Assembly (NCBI GenBank): GCA_026874595.1 | Contig: CM049318.1 | Location: 18,896,241-18,960,240 of the forward strand | Reading direction: 5' to 3' | Source of the DNA: Sipunculus nudus | Lineage: Eukaryota > Annelida > Sipuncula > Golfingiida > Sipunculidae | DNA: 64,000 bases | Part shown: positions 43,831 through 57,500 of the stretch, piece by piece | Layout of the letters: each line of letters starts with the position of its first letter | How positions within the stretch are numbered: the first letter of the stretch is position 1 | Translations under genes and position numbers: made by a program | Notes under the pieces: generated by a model | The model's database searches: none | The model's input: the letters and a program-made list of their open reading frames with translations, nothing else | Told to the model about the DNA's origin: nothing

Positions 43831-46800
43831 TTTGGCACTAGTCTATAAACATTATTTGAATGAAGACAGAACGATTTTTGCTTTCTTCGTCATTAATGTA
43901 AATGACAAAGTGTTGGCCGTCATGCGCATTTAACATATAGGTTTATTTCATCCATTTTTATGAAACAGTGCTAATTTAACAACAGGCCTTGGAACTTTAT
44001 ATCCTTTAAAAAAGCATACTAAACAGTCACGAAGGATCTGAATGACGTTAAGACTTCAGTGTTGCCATGTAGGCCAACAAAGTACGGAAGAGAACCAATT
44101 ATACATAATTTCCTGTCTATTATTGATATATCGGCGCCGGGATTTATCATAATGTACCCGACTAAAGTTAAAGGCTGTGTTATGTCTGATACTCGATCTA
44201 TGCGTACAGGCTTAAAAGACGGAACTATGTACTAATCGATATAATTATAGCGATTATCAATTACATTTAAAACAATTGGTCATATCATCTACAAGTAATG
44301 TATTTGCTATATACGTATACATTGATTATGATGTATTCCAGTCTTGTAGTAGAGTCCACAACATCCGAGTGCAATTCTGAGTCAAAGCTTGTCGGGTCAA
44401 AGTCCCTGTCCTTTCGAATCCAAGTTCACATCCTACGAGTCAGAATTTTTAGAGCTCAAGTCCAAGTCTGTGTCCAAGTCCAATAAAGTATCTTCCTGTA
44501 ACACCCGTGTATATTTGTGTTATAGTTTACAGCTCTTGATAAATATATACAGTCTCGAATTTTTTTTTAAATTATGTCACTAATTCGTTTGAGTTATATG
44601 AATCTCTATAGTATTTTCCCCCATCTGAAATGATATATCTAGTCCCCATCTCCGCGTCCGAGTACATATCCGAGTCCCTATAAAAGTGAACTTGAGTCCG
44701 GACTCAATCCCAGAAAAGTACGCTTTAACATGTCCCTGGCCTTAACGCTATACAACTACTGTTATCTGCTTTCCGCGGCGCGATCAGCAGTCTGTCAATC
44801 AAACATACGCGTAGTATTGATTGGCCGAGATGGGCGGGGCCATTGATGGATCAAGTCTTAGCGAGGCCAGGTACCGAACAGAAAATTCAATAGCTCCCTA
44901 CACTATAAGGATGTACGCCGTCCGTACGGGGTGAGAGGTTCAACAGGAGACAGCATATGTTAAGATAACAACAGTTGCCAAGTCACCCAGTAAAAATACC
45001 CAGGCTATATGTAAGTACCATTTTTATATTAATTTCTTGTCAAGATTTACGCTTACATACGTTTTCATTTTCAACAGAAAGTCAACTGAAACAGATACCG
45101 TCACCTTGATAAACGCTAATGCGTTAGGTGACAATGGTGTGTTATAGTCAAAGGTGGTTATAGTCAATGTATACATTAATTCCACTTTACAATTTTGTGT
45201 CATTGACGGAGGATAGTAATAATTTTCCAAAGAAACTAAACTAAATCACGGACACTTAACAGCAAGACAGATGATGTTGCATATTCAATTAGCAATACGA
45301 CTAATTAGTCGTTTTCCTTCTTAACGATCAATTTAAATTGTCAGTGACAGCTATTTGCATTCTGAATTCAGAAATGCATTAAAAGGCCAATTAATGCTTC
45401 CGTTCCCTTTAAAAACTTTATTGTTTTATTATTAATCTCATTTGTCATACCTCAAGGGCGTACATTAGTGTCACTCATGGTTCATGTAAAAATAGTGTCT
45501 TATTATTTTATTACATCCCAATGACACATACAAGTGACTTCCATGTGTGCTTCAATTGATATAGACTAGACACGTGAATAGTGATGCTTTGAATTTATGT
45601 ATTCCCTGGTCGAGGAAACAAGTAAAAAAAATGAAAATGCAATTGTGAAGACTGAACGATGGTCTTTCAATATATAGGAGTCTTAAAAACACAGCACATT
45701 AAGGAGGCTTATCGTACCAAACGGGCCTTCTTCCAGTCATGACAACAGTCTTGCCGAACAGTGAACCGTTGTAGCCGTCAGTACTGCCGCAACGGTATAG
45801 TTGTACAAAGCTTGTAATCTACATGTTAGGATATGGGTGCAGTATTAAAGAGAAAAAGAAACACGTGAATGCTAAAATATTTGTAAATCCCATCATTATG
45901 GAAACAGCCCCATACTTGCGCCTCACACATCATAGCTATCAATCACCTAACCCGGGACAGACATGCCTGTATTAATATGCTTCGTTCTAACGGCATCTGT
46001 TACGCACATGATGGTTGTTGTTAGAAAGCAAAATAAATTAAAGACTCTCAAGGTTTATGTGAATCAACACTTTGTATGCGATGTCAATACTGACGCATAT
46101 ATTTGTTTCCTCACATATATTTGTTTCCGTTCAGCGGAAATTTTGATATGGCATGTGGTGCCACTCTGTTCACTAATTTTGGTAGACTCGCTTGTATAAG
46201 AGGGGGGCAGTCCCGCCGTGTATAACAATAACTTGACGACATTAAGTAAAATATTGGATAGTATTATGTGTCCGAGTTTTAATAAAATATGCACATAAAG
46301 AGTATCTGGACTTCAGCTCAGTGACAACTCAAATGTTTGAAATCCTTGATATATCAATAATCGAAGACCTTAGTTCCGGAACCCTCAGTTATAATTTCCT
46401 ATAAATTAACACCTGTTTGATAAATAGATTCATCTTGTTTGCCACAAAAAGAAACATTCGTACGTCAGTGAGCGTAAAAAAAGCTTTTATTCAGCAAAGA
46501 TGTATTTATGATGCATGAAACTATCCTCCATATGCGACGGTCACGTAACATTCGTTCTATTCCTCCTTCCATCCAACCACTGCTGTCGATGACAAGATTT
46601 GCTGGGTACGACTACAAGGGGGTTGGGTCAGCATAGGTCCAAGAATGTTCCGGCAAATGAGGGCTGGGTACTTGAATAATGACCCCCAGTACTCCACTCT
46701 ATGAGTGTTAAATGAAATGAGATTATGCAGTGGCAGTCATCCACCCGGATAGACATATAATATTCCTTCTCTGTTACATTCAACCGCCCTTTTTGTGCTG

Positions 46801-46969
46801 ATTGGATCAAAGTAATTTGAAAGTCCTCGAGTATGAGTACTGGGAATTTTCAAAAGCGAGCACGAGAACTGTAGCCCATTTCTCAAACGGACTCATCAGT
46901 AATATAACAAGTAGGTATAGTTGTTAAACTAATGAATTAAAATTACAATAGATCACACTTTATTATACA
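43831..46969. other. Unassigned; family A fragment and GAGTCC-rich patch
   Basis: A short family A piece (TTATTGATATATCGGCGCCG near 44,120) and, at about 44,340-44,710, repeated GAGTCC/GTCCAAGTC/CCGAGT words like those at 22,850-22,960. No coding region supported. Confidence 0.4.
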
Positions 46970-47060
46970 CTAGCTGATAAACCCGGCATACCAGGCTTTT
47001 TACCGGGGTTGGGGAGATATATTTACGGAGATGTGGAATGTTGGCTCATTTTTTATCCTA
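46970..47060 (-). mobile_element. Helitron-like 3' terminus (candidate)
   Basis: On the minus strand the sequence ends with an imperfect hairpin (ACCCCGG...CCGGGT arms around AAAAAGCCTGGTATG), then TTTATCAG and CTAG followed by T, the terminal CTRR-T pattern with a hairpin about 10 bases upstream that marks Helitron 3' ends. The 5' TC end was not located; body extent unknown, probably extending to higher coordinates. Confidence 0.45.
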
Positions 47061-48348
47061 AAAGTAAAAAGAAAAAATAGGTTTTCAGTGGGATACTCTC
47101 TCAACAAGATATGTACAAATAATCTTAACATTTATTTTGTGGCACTGTGCTCGTGGCAAAAAGTCATGCCCCGGTGAGTTTACCTTGAAGATCTGGTCAG
47201 TGATGATGTTTGTGATGATGACAATAATCCTTAATCGTGTGGTTGAGTGACCACGATGCACGTATTCCGGGTATTGCCGAAGGCAGTTCGGCTGTGCTCG
47301 GTCCAACCTCCGCGCAAGTAAGAAAAAAGAGAAATATCACTCAAAATGATGTGTATATTAAAAATGATTTATTCTCATATCACCTATGTCACTGTGGGAA
47401 TAATAACCCTTAAAATGAGGCATGGCACAGTGTCATACGCAATGTGGTTTCAGAGAACATTGCGAACAAATGTGGACCGAATTCATTCCTTTTGTAAGTA
47501 TTAGATAAAAAAAAACTGTTTATCAATAAGTATTCAAGAGAATATTTAAATAACATAATTAAACATGATAGGTGTAAGGTACATATGATCTGAAAGGTTG
47601 GCGGCAACTCTACCTTGCCCTCTCTGATAATCTACCCGGATATGCTTAACAGCTCTCCACGATTCTTGATTAATACTTCTTTGCGAAAATATCAAAAAGA
47701 AGAAAAACGGCAATCGTCCATTTCCTAAATTCAATAATTTTGAATTTTATAATTTTTTTCGATGGTCAAGATCACCATATTATATTTCAGTTTAAAAGAT
47801 TTTTAAAACTGCGACACTGTTGCTTTCGAGACCGGTGTCATTCATTAGTATTTTGGGAAATTTAAAGGATGAACGTTGGTGTGACCTCTGTTCTGACGGC
47901 AAAGCTGACCTGTGATACCAATATCGAGTTGGTGAATCATGACACACATTTTGGCTGCATTAAAGTGCTTACTCGTTCCACATCAAAGTTTAAGCAGGAT
48001 CTTTGTAATATTTTTGACTCTGACGTTTTAGGGATGTATGTATGCTGTCTTTGCATGTTTTCATATTGAAATATGAAACGTGAATATAATTACTTAGAGT
48101 TTAACATATATAGTGATGAAACACGTAGTTGATTGAATCTGCAAATGTTTAATCTACGACTATTGAAAGAACAGTTAGAGGTGTCAGGCATTGTTGCTCT
48201 ATCATTCCGATTAATGAGGATTTATATGCCCACCTCTTTTCCTGAATATTTGAATGTATGTAAGTAGATTTGGATTAGAAAGAGGAATGTTCAAAACTTC
48301 ATTGAATGTACGTGTTTGTATATTTGTGTGTGCATGTGTGTGTGTGTT
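47061..48348. other. No gene recognised
   Basis: May include the body of the Helitron-like element. Short open stretches look random. Confidence 0.3.
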
Positions 48349-48737
48349 CAGGGGCGTCAGTACAGACGCATGGGAGAGGGAGATGCATACCCCCACCCAA
48401 CCCACACACACATACACAGACCTTTAGCAACAGGGGATGATTAATGTAATAATCCACCTGCCATTAGGATGAAAATAAATTTATATATTGGAAAATAAAT
48501 GTATTTGGGATGATAACCTTTGATTTCTGAGTTTACTATAAAATATTATATATGTAAGCCTCGTTTAGAATTAATCTTTTTCGAAAACATAATATCATTT
48601 TTATCTGTACTTAGTTGAAATATGTTTTAATATACATACAAAAAATGTGATCTTTCAATATTATTAGATTTTGATTAGAAAGTTGTCCCTTCCTCGCCTG
48701 CAATTATCCCTCCCCCCTGAAAAAATTAACGCCACTG
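48349..48737. mobile_element. hAT-like MITE, family E copy 1
   Basis: Ends CAGGGGCGTCAGTA and TTAACGCCACTG (inverted). The interior aligns with 54,144-54,577: TGAGTTTACTATAAAATATTATAT, TTTAGAATTAAT, AACATAATATCATTTTTATC. No convincing 8-bp duplicate, as it sits in a TG-repeat tract. Confidence 0.7.
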
Positions 48738-49110
48738 TATTTTTGTATGTGTGTGTGTTCGCCTGAAGTGTCTTATTATAAGTTAATATAAATATGGTCA
48801 GAACTGTAATGCGAAATTTCAAATTATAAATGCTTATAACTTTGACAAAGATTTGATTTCGCCTGTGAGGGAAGTCAGAATTTAATTGTATTATTGTTAA
48901 CAACATACATCTTTTGATCTTGACAAAGAAATAACACTTGCAGCTCCAGTGGCGCTGTATTTATTTATTATTTCAACATACTTATACAGGGTAGCCCGTT
49001 CAGACTAGATTATCTGATATGCCAAAGGTCCCTGTTGGGGTATACAGTTATACAATGTTAAAAACATGTAAAATGCAATCACAATTAATTAAAGTGGCTT
49101 AAGATAAAAT
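48738..49110. other. Spacer, nothing recognised
   Basis: No gene or clear repeat. Confidence 0.3.
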
Positions 49111-49240
49111 TATGCAGCAAGTTGTGATATTAAACATGAAAATATATAACTATGACATTCATGCAACGTTATATACAGCAAGATGTGATATTAAACATGA
49201 AAATATGAAACGTTGACATGCAACGTAATATACAAGGCAA
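49111..49240 (+). repeat. 61-bp tandem repeat, about two copies
   Basis: CAGCAAGTTGTGATATTAAA at 49,115 and CAGCAAGATGTGATATTAAA at 49,176, each followed by CATGAAAATAT and a TGCAACGT block. Confidence 0.8.
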
Positions 49241-51712
49241 TCATGAGTGTGACATAAATATGAAACATAACAGAATATGAAATAGCATGCATTAAATGAC
49301 ATAAAGCACAAAGGAGGTTTACTTGATACTTTTTTTAAACCTGTAAAGAGGAGCAGTTTCTTTAAGATTCATAGTGCCTCGGTATTAAAAAGATTTCTTT
49401 AAGTAGTTTGTCCGTGTTTGGGTGCATATAATTTATTGGAATAGCTATTGCGTGTATGGTGTTGGTGGACTTGGTGAACATAAGCTAAATAATAAAGCTA
49501 AATGCAATTAAACATCTTTAATATTGGAAGTATCTGTATATAAAATGGGCAATAATGAAGCATTTATATTCATTCTCTAATTTGAATGGGGTCTCTATAA
49601 TAAATATTAAATAACCATTTGGTAATTACCAACAGTGTTAATGGTTTCTGGTAAATGGAAGACAGGCGAGTTTCAGTTTCATTAGGTTAAGTGCTCCTCT
49701 TTTTCTCTCCACTCAGAACCCTCATACTTAAATATTTAATAAAACCCTGTCATATCTTTACTGCATAATTCATATATACACAAGGGATTTAAAGAAAAAT
49801 ATATTACTAGTAATAAATATGCCATGCAAATGACATTAAAAGTTAAAGTTTAAATCGCCAGCAGACCAAATCCAGTCTCACATAATTAATTCATGGCCGC
49901 CTTGCATTACGTGTCGCCAGTAGAACTTCTGTAGGAGCAAATTGCAGGTCTTAATAATAAAATAATTTTTAGTCTCCTCTGACACCTTATTAGCAATATT
50001 ATGTAATTATCTTTACAGTCATTGCGTTTTAAATCTTGACGTTATTACCCCTTCGGTAATAAGGAGTAAAATTTATAATAATTTAATGTGCGTTACTTAT
50101 TATTAGAAATCAGTTAAGTATCATTATAATTGTGATTAATTAACTACACACCCACTGTTTCCAAAAGTTTAATTTCTATTAGCTGAATTGACCGCCCCCT
50201 TAGCAACCTAATGCAAAATCCAACCCAGTATGATTTATTCGAAGTTGACAATGTTTCTCAGTTTATTTAGATTTGTTTCAGCTGTTGTAAATTATTACGC
50301 ACACATACCTATATCAAGTACGTGCATGACCCTAAAGAGTACAGGGATAGAACACAAGGTCATGTCGCGATACAAATACGTTCTCACTGCTTATTTCAAG
50401 GCAGCTAGGCGCGGTACAGAACGTGTCTCCCGGGACCAAAATGTTCGATAACTGGAGAAAAATCTCTTTATGTTGCAGTCGGGTTATAAAAAAGATACAT
50501 ACACTAGGGAGCCAATGTTTTAAAGTCACAATGTCAATAACAATGACATCAACACTCCCTTCAAAGAGAATACGATCGTATCGCGTTGTAATGCCACTTA
50601 ACTCAATATATGGACAGACGACGAAACAGTCAGACGTTTCATCGTTGAAGGCGGCTATTCTCCATTAAGCCCGCTACACACTGGCGAATATGTTGCGCAA
50701 CGTGTTGCTTTTGTGTGTGGCAAATGATTCATGAATCTATTGTGTGTGTGTCGTCTTTCAAGAACACTTAAAGAACAACACCTTCGGAGACTTACGTTTC
50801 GCTACATGTTGTGCGGAAAATATTTCACCCCAATGTATTTCTACTTTAATTTCAACTAATTATGAAATTCATGATAGGCAACAGGAGTTAATGTTGATTC
50901 AGATAGTCTGTTTCTTAACTTTTTTATTTCCATAGTCTGTAGAAAAAAATTTTTTTGTGTGCGGCCTTATAACAAATCATCTAGTGTATCAGGTTGTCAA
51001 AATCCGAGAGCTTCAAATAAACCCAGAAGTCATGACCTCTTGTTAATTAACAAATTAAATTAAATTTCTGAGATTATGTAGGGATACCATTACCCTCTGC
51101 TTGACCCGCTGGCAGGCAATTGAGCTGCGTCCTTCAACACCAAAGTCAAGCGCCTGGATTTCAACGTTCAACCACAAGGAATATCTTACTCTAATCAATA
51201 AAGAAAGTCATCACTTTCACTTCTCCATCACGGGACCGCATCCCGGATTCTGTAGGAATTACCCAGGTTACCATCGTAGCCATTTACTGTCTCGCTGTGG
51301 TAATTAATCGCTTCCTCGTGCGATTGTCCATTACCCTAGAGGTGTTAGGGTGAGGTGTATTGTTCGAGGCTTCCCCAGGCCCAATGGCGTGAACATTTAT
51401 CAAGGGACTTCAACATTAACCCACAAAGCTCCTAGTTCTATTGAGGTGGATGTGTGACAACTGGACATATTGACACAGGTTGGATAACACTCACTGGAGA
51501 TGAATGAGCATGAACGCTCAGACATGTTGTTTCCTATGATGAAAGCCTATAATCTTATTAAATAATATATCACCTTCCGCACCAACTGAATGACCTCACT
51601 CCATTGACCCATTATGAAATTAAATCCATTATATTGTAGCCTTCTTCCGGCCTGCAACCAGGGCAAATCATACTTACTCACGAACCAAGTACAGAAGCGG
51701 ATCAAAGGGGAA
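49241..51712. other. No gene recognised
   Basis: AT-rich. Several open stretches of 60-80 codons without family features. Confidence 0.35.
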
Positions 51713-51747
51713 CCCCCCCCCCCCCCCCCCCACCACCACCACCACTA
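51713..51747. repeat. C19 homopolymer followed by CAC trinucleotides
   Basis: Nineteen C residues then about four CAC/ACC units. Similar C-runs occur at 53,063-53,080 and 56,751-56,772. Confidence 0.9.
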
Positions 51748-52078
51748 CCTTTTCTAGCGGCCGCAAACTTTTTAAAGGGTGTTAGACCAATGTTTGCCGC
51801 CTGAACAGCCCCCACCCCCCACCCCCCGTTTCCGGACTTTGGGACTTTTTTTTAGTTTTTATCGTTAGTTCTCCTGGGTCTGACTCCTCATTTCCTTAAA
51901 TCCTGGTTCCGTCCCTGCAGTGCACAAATGGTCAATCGAAATATAACAAAATATTACCTCTTGCGCCCTCAGCACAGTTTTCATGAACTATTGTGTATTA
52001 ATATTTAACTGTTATAAAAATCGTTAAACTTTATTTATTTAACATGAACAAAACAAATAGTTATTATAACTAACAAAG

Positions 52079-52254
52079 GCGCTCTCCGTGGCTCAGATGA
52101 TGGCGTTCGGTAGTGTCTAGAGGTGGGGTACCCGGAGAAAACCAAGACCCCGGACGGGCTAATATACAACCCGCCCTCATGGCGAAACGGTGATAGAACC
52201 CGGGGCACCAGGGGAGAGGGCCGGGCGTTTTAACCACTCAGCTGCCCAAGCCCC
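52079..52254 (-). mobile_element. tRNA-derived SINE-like element, minus strand
   Basis: Read on the minus strand it starts GGGGCTTGGGCAGCTGAGTG, with a Leu/Ser-tRNA-like A box (CAGCTGAGTGGTTAAAACG, about 52,226-52,244) and B box GGGTTCTATCACC (52,189-52,201), then a body GGTTTTCTCCGGGTACCCC. The far end (GCTCTCCGTGGCTCAGATGA on the plus strand) itself resembles a tRNA head, so a two-headed or composite structure is possible. Confidence 0.6.
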
Positions 52255-52893
52255 AAAATACTAGCTCTTGTAAGCTTTGAGCTGGATTCATCGGTCAATA
52301 CTGTGGTTGCCAATTTTTGCGAACGAGTAATTATCTCATAACTGTTACCTCGTGATATGTATTGTAAAAAAATAAAAGATCTTGTATATTAAGAGACTGT
52401 CCCTCATAAATAATGTCAGAGCTTTTTATTTATTCTCCATTAATGAAAAGTAATTTTCGACCCGTTGGATGTTTCCTTGGATACCCTATCCAGTTATTAA
52501 GATTTTGCGCACCTCTAATTCAATATAATTAATAAATTAATAAAGGTTTACTTTTCGTAGGTTTTTAATATGGCGACTTCGGGTTAATGGTAACCTTAAG
52601 ACACACTGGAAATATGTAAATCGCGAAATTTTTACCCCGCGAATGTTAAGCCAACCAAAGTATACAAGGGCCTGGCTGCGCCAAAACATGGCTACGATAA
52701 ACGGTCTTGCTGTCATGTAATCAAAGCAGTTAAAAGGCCCAGTTATACCAGGGAATAGAACAAGACACGTCAATATACCAGCTGCCATCGTGGTAAGATA
52801 CGGACAATACTAAAATGGTGCTAGTGGTAACGCCGTTGGTAATAGAAGATCGCAGGAGGCAAATCGGGCGATTGTGCAATAACAAAATCCATA
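52255..52893. other. Spacer, no gene
   Basis: Nothing recognised. Confidence 0.3.
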
Positions 52894-53097
52894 TACAGGG
52901 GAAGATCCAGGGTTTTGGAAAGAGGAGGGTCCAAGAAGGACTGAAATAATACATAAAAGGTCCTTTGTTCCGGAAAGGAAGGGGTCCCAAATAATTGGTT
53001 TGAAAGCCTAAAATAGGTTGTTTTTGTTAAAAAAGGGGGGTTCTTACCTCCTGGAGCTCCAGCCCCCCCCCCCCCCCCCCACCTGGATCCGCCACGG
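52894..53097. mobile_element. MITE-like fragment with GGATCC-type ends
   Basis: Left CAGGGGAAGATCCAGGG and right ACCTGGATCCGCCACG form an imperfect inverted pair. The interior has GGAGGGTCC, GGGGTCC and an 18-base C run (53,063-53,080). Many invertebrate hAT-like MITEs begin CAGTGGCGGATCCAGG; duplicate not clear. Confidence 0.45.
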
Positions 53098-54143
53098 CTA
53101 TATGACTGGTTATGTCATGGGAATTGTAACTTAACGGTGGCAGTCGGTGGTAGACAACAGTGCGATAGTCGTATTCTGGTCTGCCCAAGTCGCAACCAAA
53201 ATTATGCATCTACGACCGGCAACAGGTCGTATATAGGAGATTAGCTGTTTGATAGCCATGCAATCTTACATTACTTTTACTAAAAGTAGCACATGCACTA
53301 GACAAGCCGCGGATAGTCACTAATGGTCGTGTGATGACTGTGCGATGGAATGTGACCGCACCTGTTTTTATATCAAACTAAAAAAATTTCAGACATTAAC
53401 ACGCCTGGATGTTTTTTACTACTAGTCGCACATATGATAGCTAAGGTGTGGCTCGGGCTTAAACGGACCATTATAACATAAGATATCGAGTCAAAATGAT
53501 ACCTCCAGGCGTCTGGTTTTAACATCTGAAAAAGCCTTTATTATTTCTGTTGTATCATATAATATTCACTCTAATTTTCTGATTACATTTTAAATTAAAT
53601 ATTCCCAGATTTAAACATAATACATAACACTTTTATTACGTTTGGGCGGCCCAGAATAGTCTGAATTTAGTTGTATTTGTACTTTATATTGTTGTTCAAG
53701 GTCATACTATAAATATAAAGAAATATAATGATATATTTTCAGACAATGGCAACTTCGAATGTCAATTATGATTATTTCCTTTGTAATTCCTCACCTATAG
53801 TGTCCCCTCTGCCTAAAGAAATTCACTGTTTGATTTTGTTCTTGTTAAAGTTGAAATAGAGCTTGAATCGTACATTTGTCAATCACATATACAAATCGCC
53901 ACGTACCTTAATCAATTATCCATCTCTTAGTCTGCCAAAGCTTTAAGCTTATCTTCGACTAACCACGGTTTTAACAGCCAAGACGAAGGGATGTTTCTGT
54001 GGAGCACCGAAAACCTCCGAAGGACCGAGTTTCCATGTGCGATCGTTCACGACCACCCGCGAATATAAGTGACTTTACCGATTATCCGTGCCTATCTACG
54101 GCGCCAGGTCGTAACCTGTCGTAACCTGTCGAATGCCCTATTA
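53098..54143. other. No gene recognised
   Basis: AT-rich, no supported feature. Confidence 0.3.
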
Positions 54144-54463
54144 CATGGGCGTCAAAATATGGATGGGGTATATAAACCCCCCCAACACACACACACACAC
54201 TTTTGGGGCATTGGTCAATGTAATCATCCCCCATTATTCAGAGAATAATATTTAAACATTGCAAATCGAATATATCAATAGATAAAATTATGGTTTGGGT
54301 CAATATAATTATACACGTTGGTTCTATTCCTGAGTTTACTATGAAATATTATATCTAAACCTAATTTAGAATTTACTTATACTGGAAACATAATACCTTA
54401 TTTTCTAAAACCGTATCCTTAATTGTGATATATTTGAATGTTGCATACTGACGCTAGAGAAAT

Positions 54464-54498
<35 letters not shown>

Positions 54499-54577
54499 CA
54501 GAATACAGATACAGTGTGTGTCTCCGAGTCATCCCCCCTTCCCAACCGCCATCCTGAAATATAAATTGACGCCACTG
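54144..54577. mobile_element. hAT-like MITE, family E copy 2
   Basis: Ends CATGGGCGTCA and TTGACGCCACTG. Flanks CCCTATTA (54,136-54,143) and CCCTAGTT (54,578-54,585) look like an 8-bp duplicate with two changes. The interior matches copy 1 and contains CA and TA microsatellites (about 54,187-54,200; 54,466-54,498). Confidence 0.75.
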
Positions 54578-57500
54578 CCCTAGTTTGAGTGCTAGGCGTA
54601 AAACTCGGAACAAAAATCCCAAGTTAAGAAAAATGGAAAACAACCTGCCTGTATATGTTAGGTAAATTATTTTATTGAGGCTACTTTACTTTAACACATA
54701 CTCCTTTATTTACAAATAACATGTCATGACTTTTAAAACGAATTGAGAACTGTAGGTCCGTAAGGGCTGACGTTTTCTATTTCGTTCGTGTCTAAATCTT
54801 TTTTCTTTATGTGTAGTCGATTATTAGCAAACTGTTTTGTATTAGTCCTTTGGTTCAGGGCACTTCGAGCTCAGATAAAAGCCACTATTTTATTTTATTT
54901 TGCTGAGCAATTCTTTGAGGTTTTTCTGTTTGAACAGATGATAAGTTTGTTGTTTAGTACCTTTCTTCATGTTGTGCCTTTAGCTTTAAAAGTTTCTATA
55001 TTATTCATCATACTTTTTCTTGTTTTATGGTACAATTTGTTATATCCAGGGTATTGTGTTTTTTGTGTAGTAGACCTACTCTTATTTTGAAATGGGTAAA
55101 CGGTTAAAGCAATATATACGCCCTACCCTATACGCAAGCTCTTGTATAAACCGATGGTTCGATAGCTAAGATCATTGCCTGAAACATTTTAGCGACATTT
55201 TTCCTTTGGGCCACTTGCAGTTGTCAGGAGTGTAAAATCACATTGCGGACCAGGTATACTTAGTTTCTCTTATTTGTCTATGTTTCATCTTTATTTTAGT
55301 ATTTTAAGCTTGTCCCCACAGGTAGAGTAATTTCCAGTCAACTAATGATTTCAATAATTAAGTTATTGTTTAACTAAAGAGATTTCTTCCTAATAAGGAA
55401 TCCAAGGACCCGTCATGTGTTTGCATTTACTTATTCGGCCCATATTCCCAGGTTTATTCGTGCAAAACGGACTCTACATTTGTGAATATTCTTTGATGAA
55501 TACCCAGCAAAAGTCTAATCCATTATTCATTAGTCCATTCCCAATAAGCCCTGCAAAGTTCATAATATTCCATTAAGGAATGCATGAGTTATGTTGTGAA
55601 CAAATACACCAACACAAAAACACAAACACATGATCACTAACAATCCTGGCGGAGGCAAAAATATATTATTACAGGGTATTGATCATTTCCCCAGACTTAA
55701 ATACACCATCGGGTTCTCAACCTGAACATGTGCCAAATATTTAACGCCGGGTCCTTGATCATCAGTAATGACCTACAGTGAAAAATTGCGCAACACCAAA
55801 ACAAGATTCTTAAATACCTTGTGGCGTGTTTTGTTTCGTGTAAGAATAGGTCCTCTATGTTTCGTGCAGTGAAACCGGATAAAATAATAATACCTAGTTT
55901 GCTGCTGAAAGATTATGTTGACTAGCTGTATGTCTCATACATTTTGTAAAGGTCCAATGGAAATCAAATAGCTCAAGAGCTAAAATGGGCTCATAGCTGT
56001 GAGAGAGCGTGTCTTATAAAATCTGCTGACTTGTATGAACATGTGAAAGTGCTGCATAACCAAGTAGGTTACTGTGCCAAGCGTATTATGTAAAAAGTTT
56101 TATTACTGTAGCCTTATACAGATCCAATTGCCGTAGTTTCAGATGCATGGTGCCCATAACAGTGACAATTCGTGTCGTCACGCTATGGTATGGTCTTTTT
56201 CTGAATAAAACTGTGTGGTTAACATTTTATGGTGTCATCGTGCGACATTGGCCCCAAAGCAGTTTTATTCTCTGCCTGATATTATAAATTGAAGTAAACT
56301 CTTGGGGATTAGGTTTTCGAAGAAATCAAAGAACGTCCTTACAGCTAACTGGAAGTGCGACTTCGTGACAGGAAATAAAGATTGGCACATTTTGTCTAAT
56401 TTCAACGTATTAGAACGTTTTTAAGCACGGTTTTTTACAGAGGTCAACCCTACTGCTCGAAATTAGTATTTGAACGTTTTCCTAAGGCAAAAGACATGCT
56501 TTAATTGCTGTAAAAGTCATGAATCTGTCCTGTTAACGAATTTGAACTGAAACTAATTGCACTAATTAGTATATTCCATTTAAAAGTTAAAAAAGTAGAC
56601 ATGCTAGGTAAAATGATATTCTACGTGACACATCAGAAGAAATTATCGAATGTCTTGGGTACAATAAGTGTCCTTGAGAGTTGATGGAATCGCATAAAGA
56701 AATGTTAGTATGGTATATGTGCAAAATGTTATAAAAAGGTGCTTACAATGCCCCCCTCCCCCCCCCCCCCCCGTCACGGAACCTTATTTCAGCCTTCAAA
56801 AAGAAACTTGGAGTAAAAAAGGTCATTCGATCACAAGCGGAAATTTCAGCAGCGGTTTTTAAAGGAACAAAAAAAATGAAGCAAGCCTCGGATCTACATA
56901 GGATTTTGGTTGACAAATAAGAAATATTTTAAATTTCAGATAATTTACATTGTCGTATTTACAATTTAGATGAATTCTGTAAGTTTTGGATTCAGTTTGG
57001 GCATATTTTTAATATACAGTTTGATGGAAACTGTGATTATTGTGAAACTGGTCCGCAGGAAATGTGTTGGTATTAATTTTGATCAATGAAATAGGAAGAA
57101 CACATTTTTTTCATTCCCGAATTATATTGTGACTCAGCATTGCCAGATGTATTTAAAACAGCTTAGCGTTAACTTTCCCTTAGATCCGCACATGTTAGAT
57201 CCGTAATTGACACATTGGATTCAGACCTAGTGTGAATAAAGGTCTTTACAGACGTTGATAATTTAATGAGGCATTTCCATTAGCGATAATATATTTTATT
57301 TTTTTAAATGGCCAGGTGCCATTGTGTTTCTCCGCCGACACATTTAGTCCATAAAAGCATATTTGGTGTCTCATTTAATGGACCTGGCGGATGTATTATA
57401 ATATTGTTTATTGGTTTTAATGTAAAATGTTTACTAGAACATGTAAAGCGATCACTAGGAGCCTGGCTTTCAGAGGGGCGCAACTGAGCGATATTAAAGA

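Noticed and set aside
54788-55090. 100-codon hydrophobic open frame, possible membrane protein
   Set aside because: Composition follows from a T-rich strand; no domain, no splice or promoter context, no second copy.
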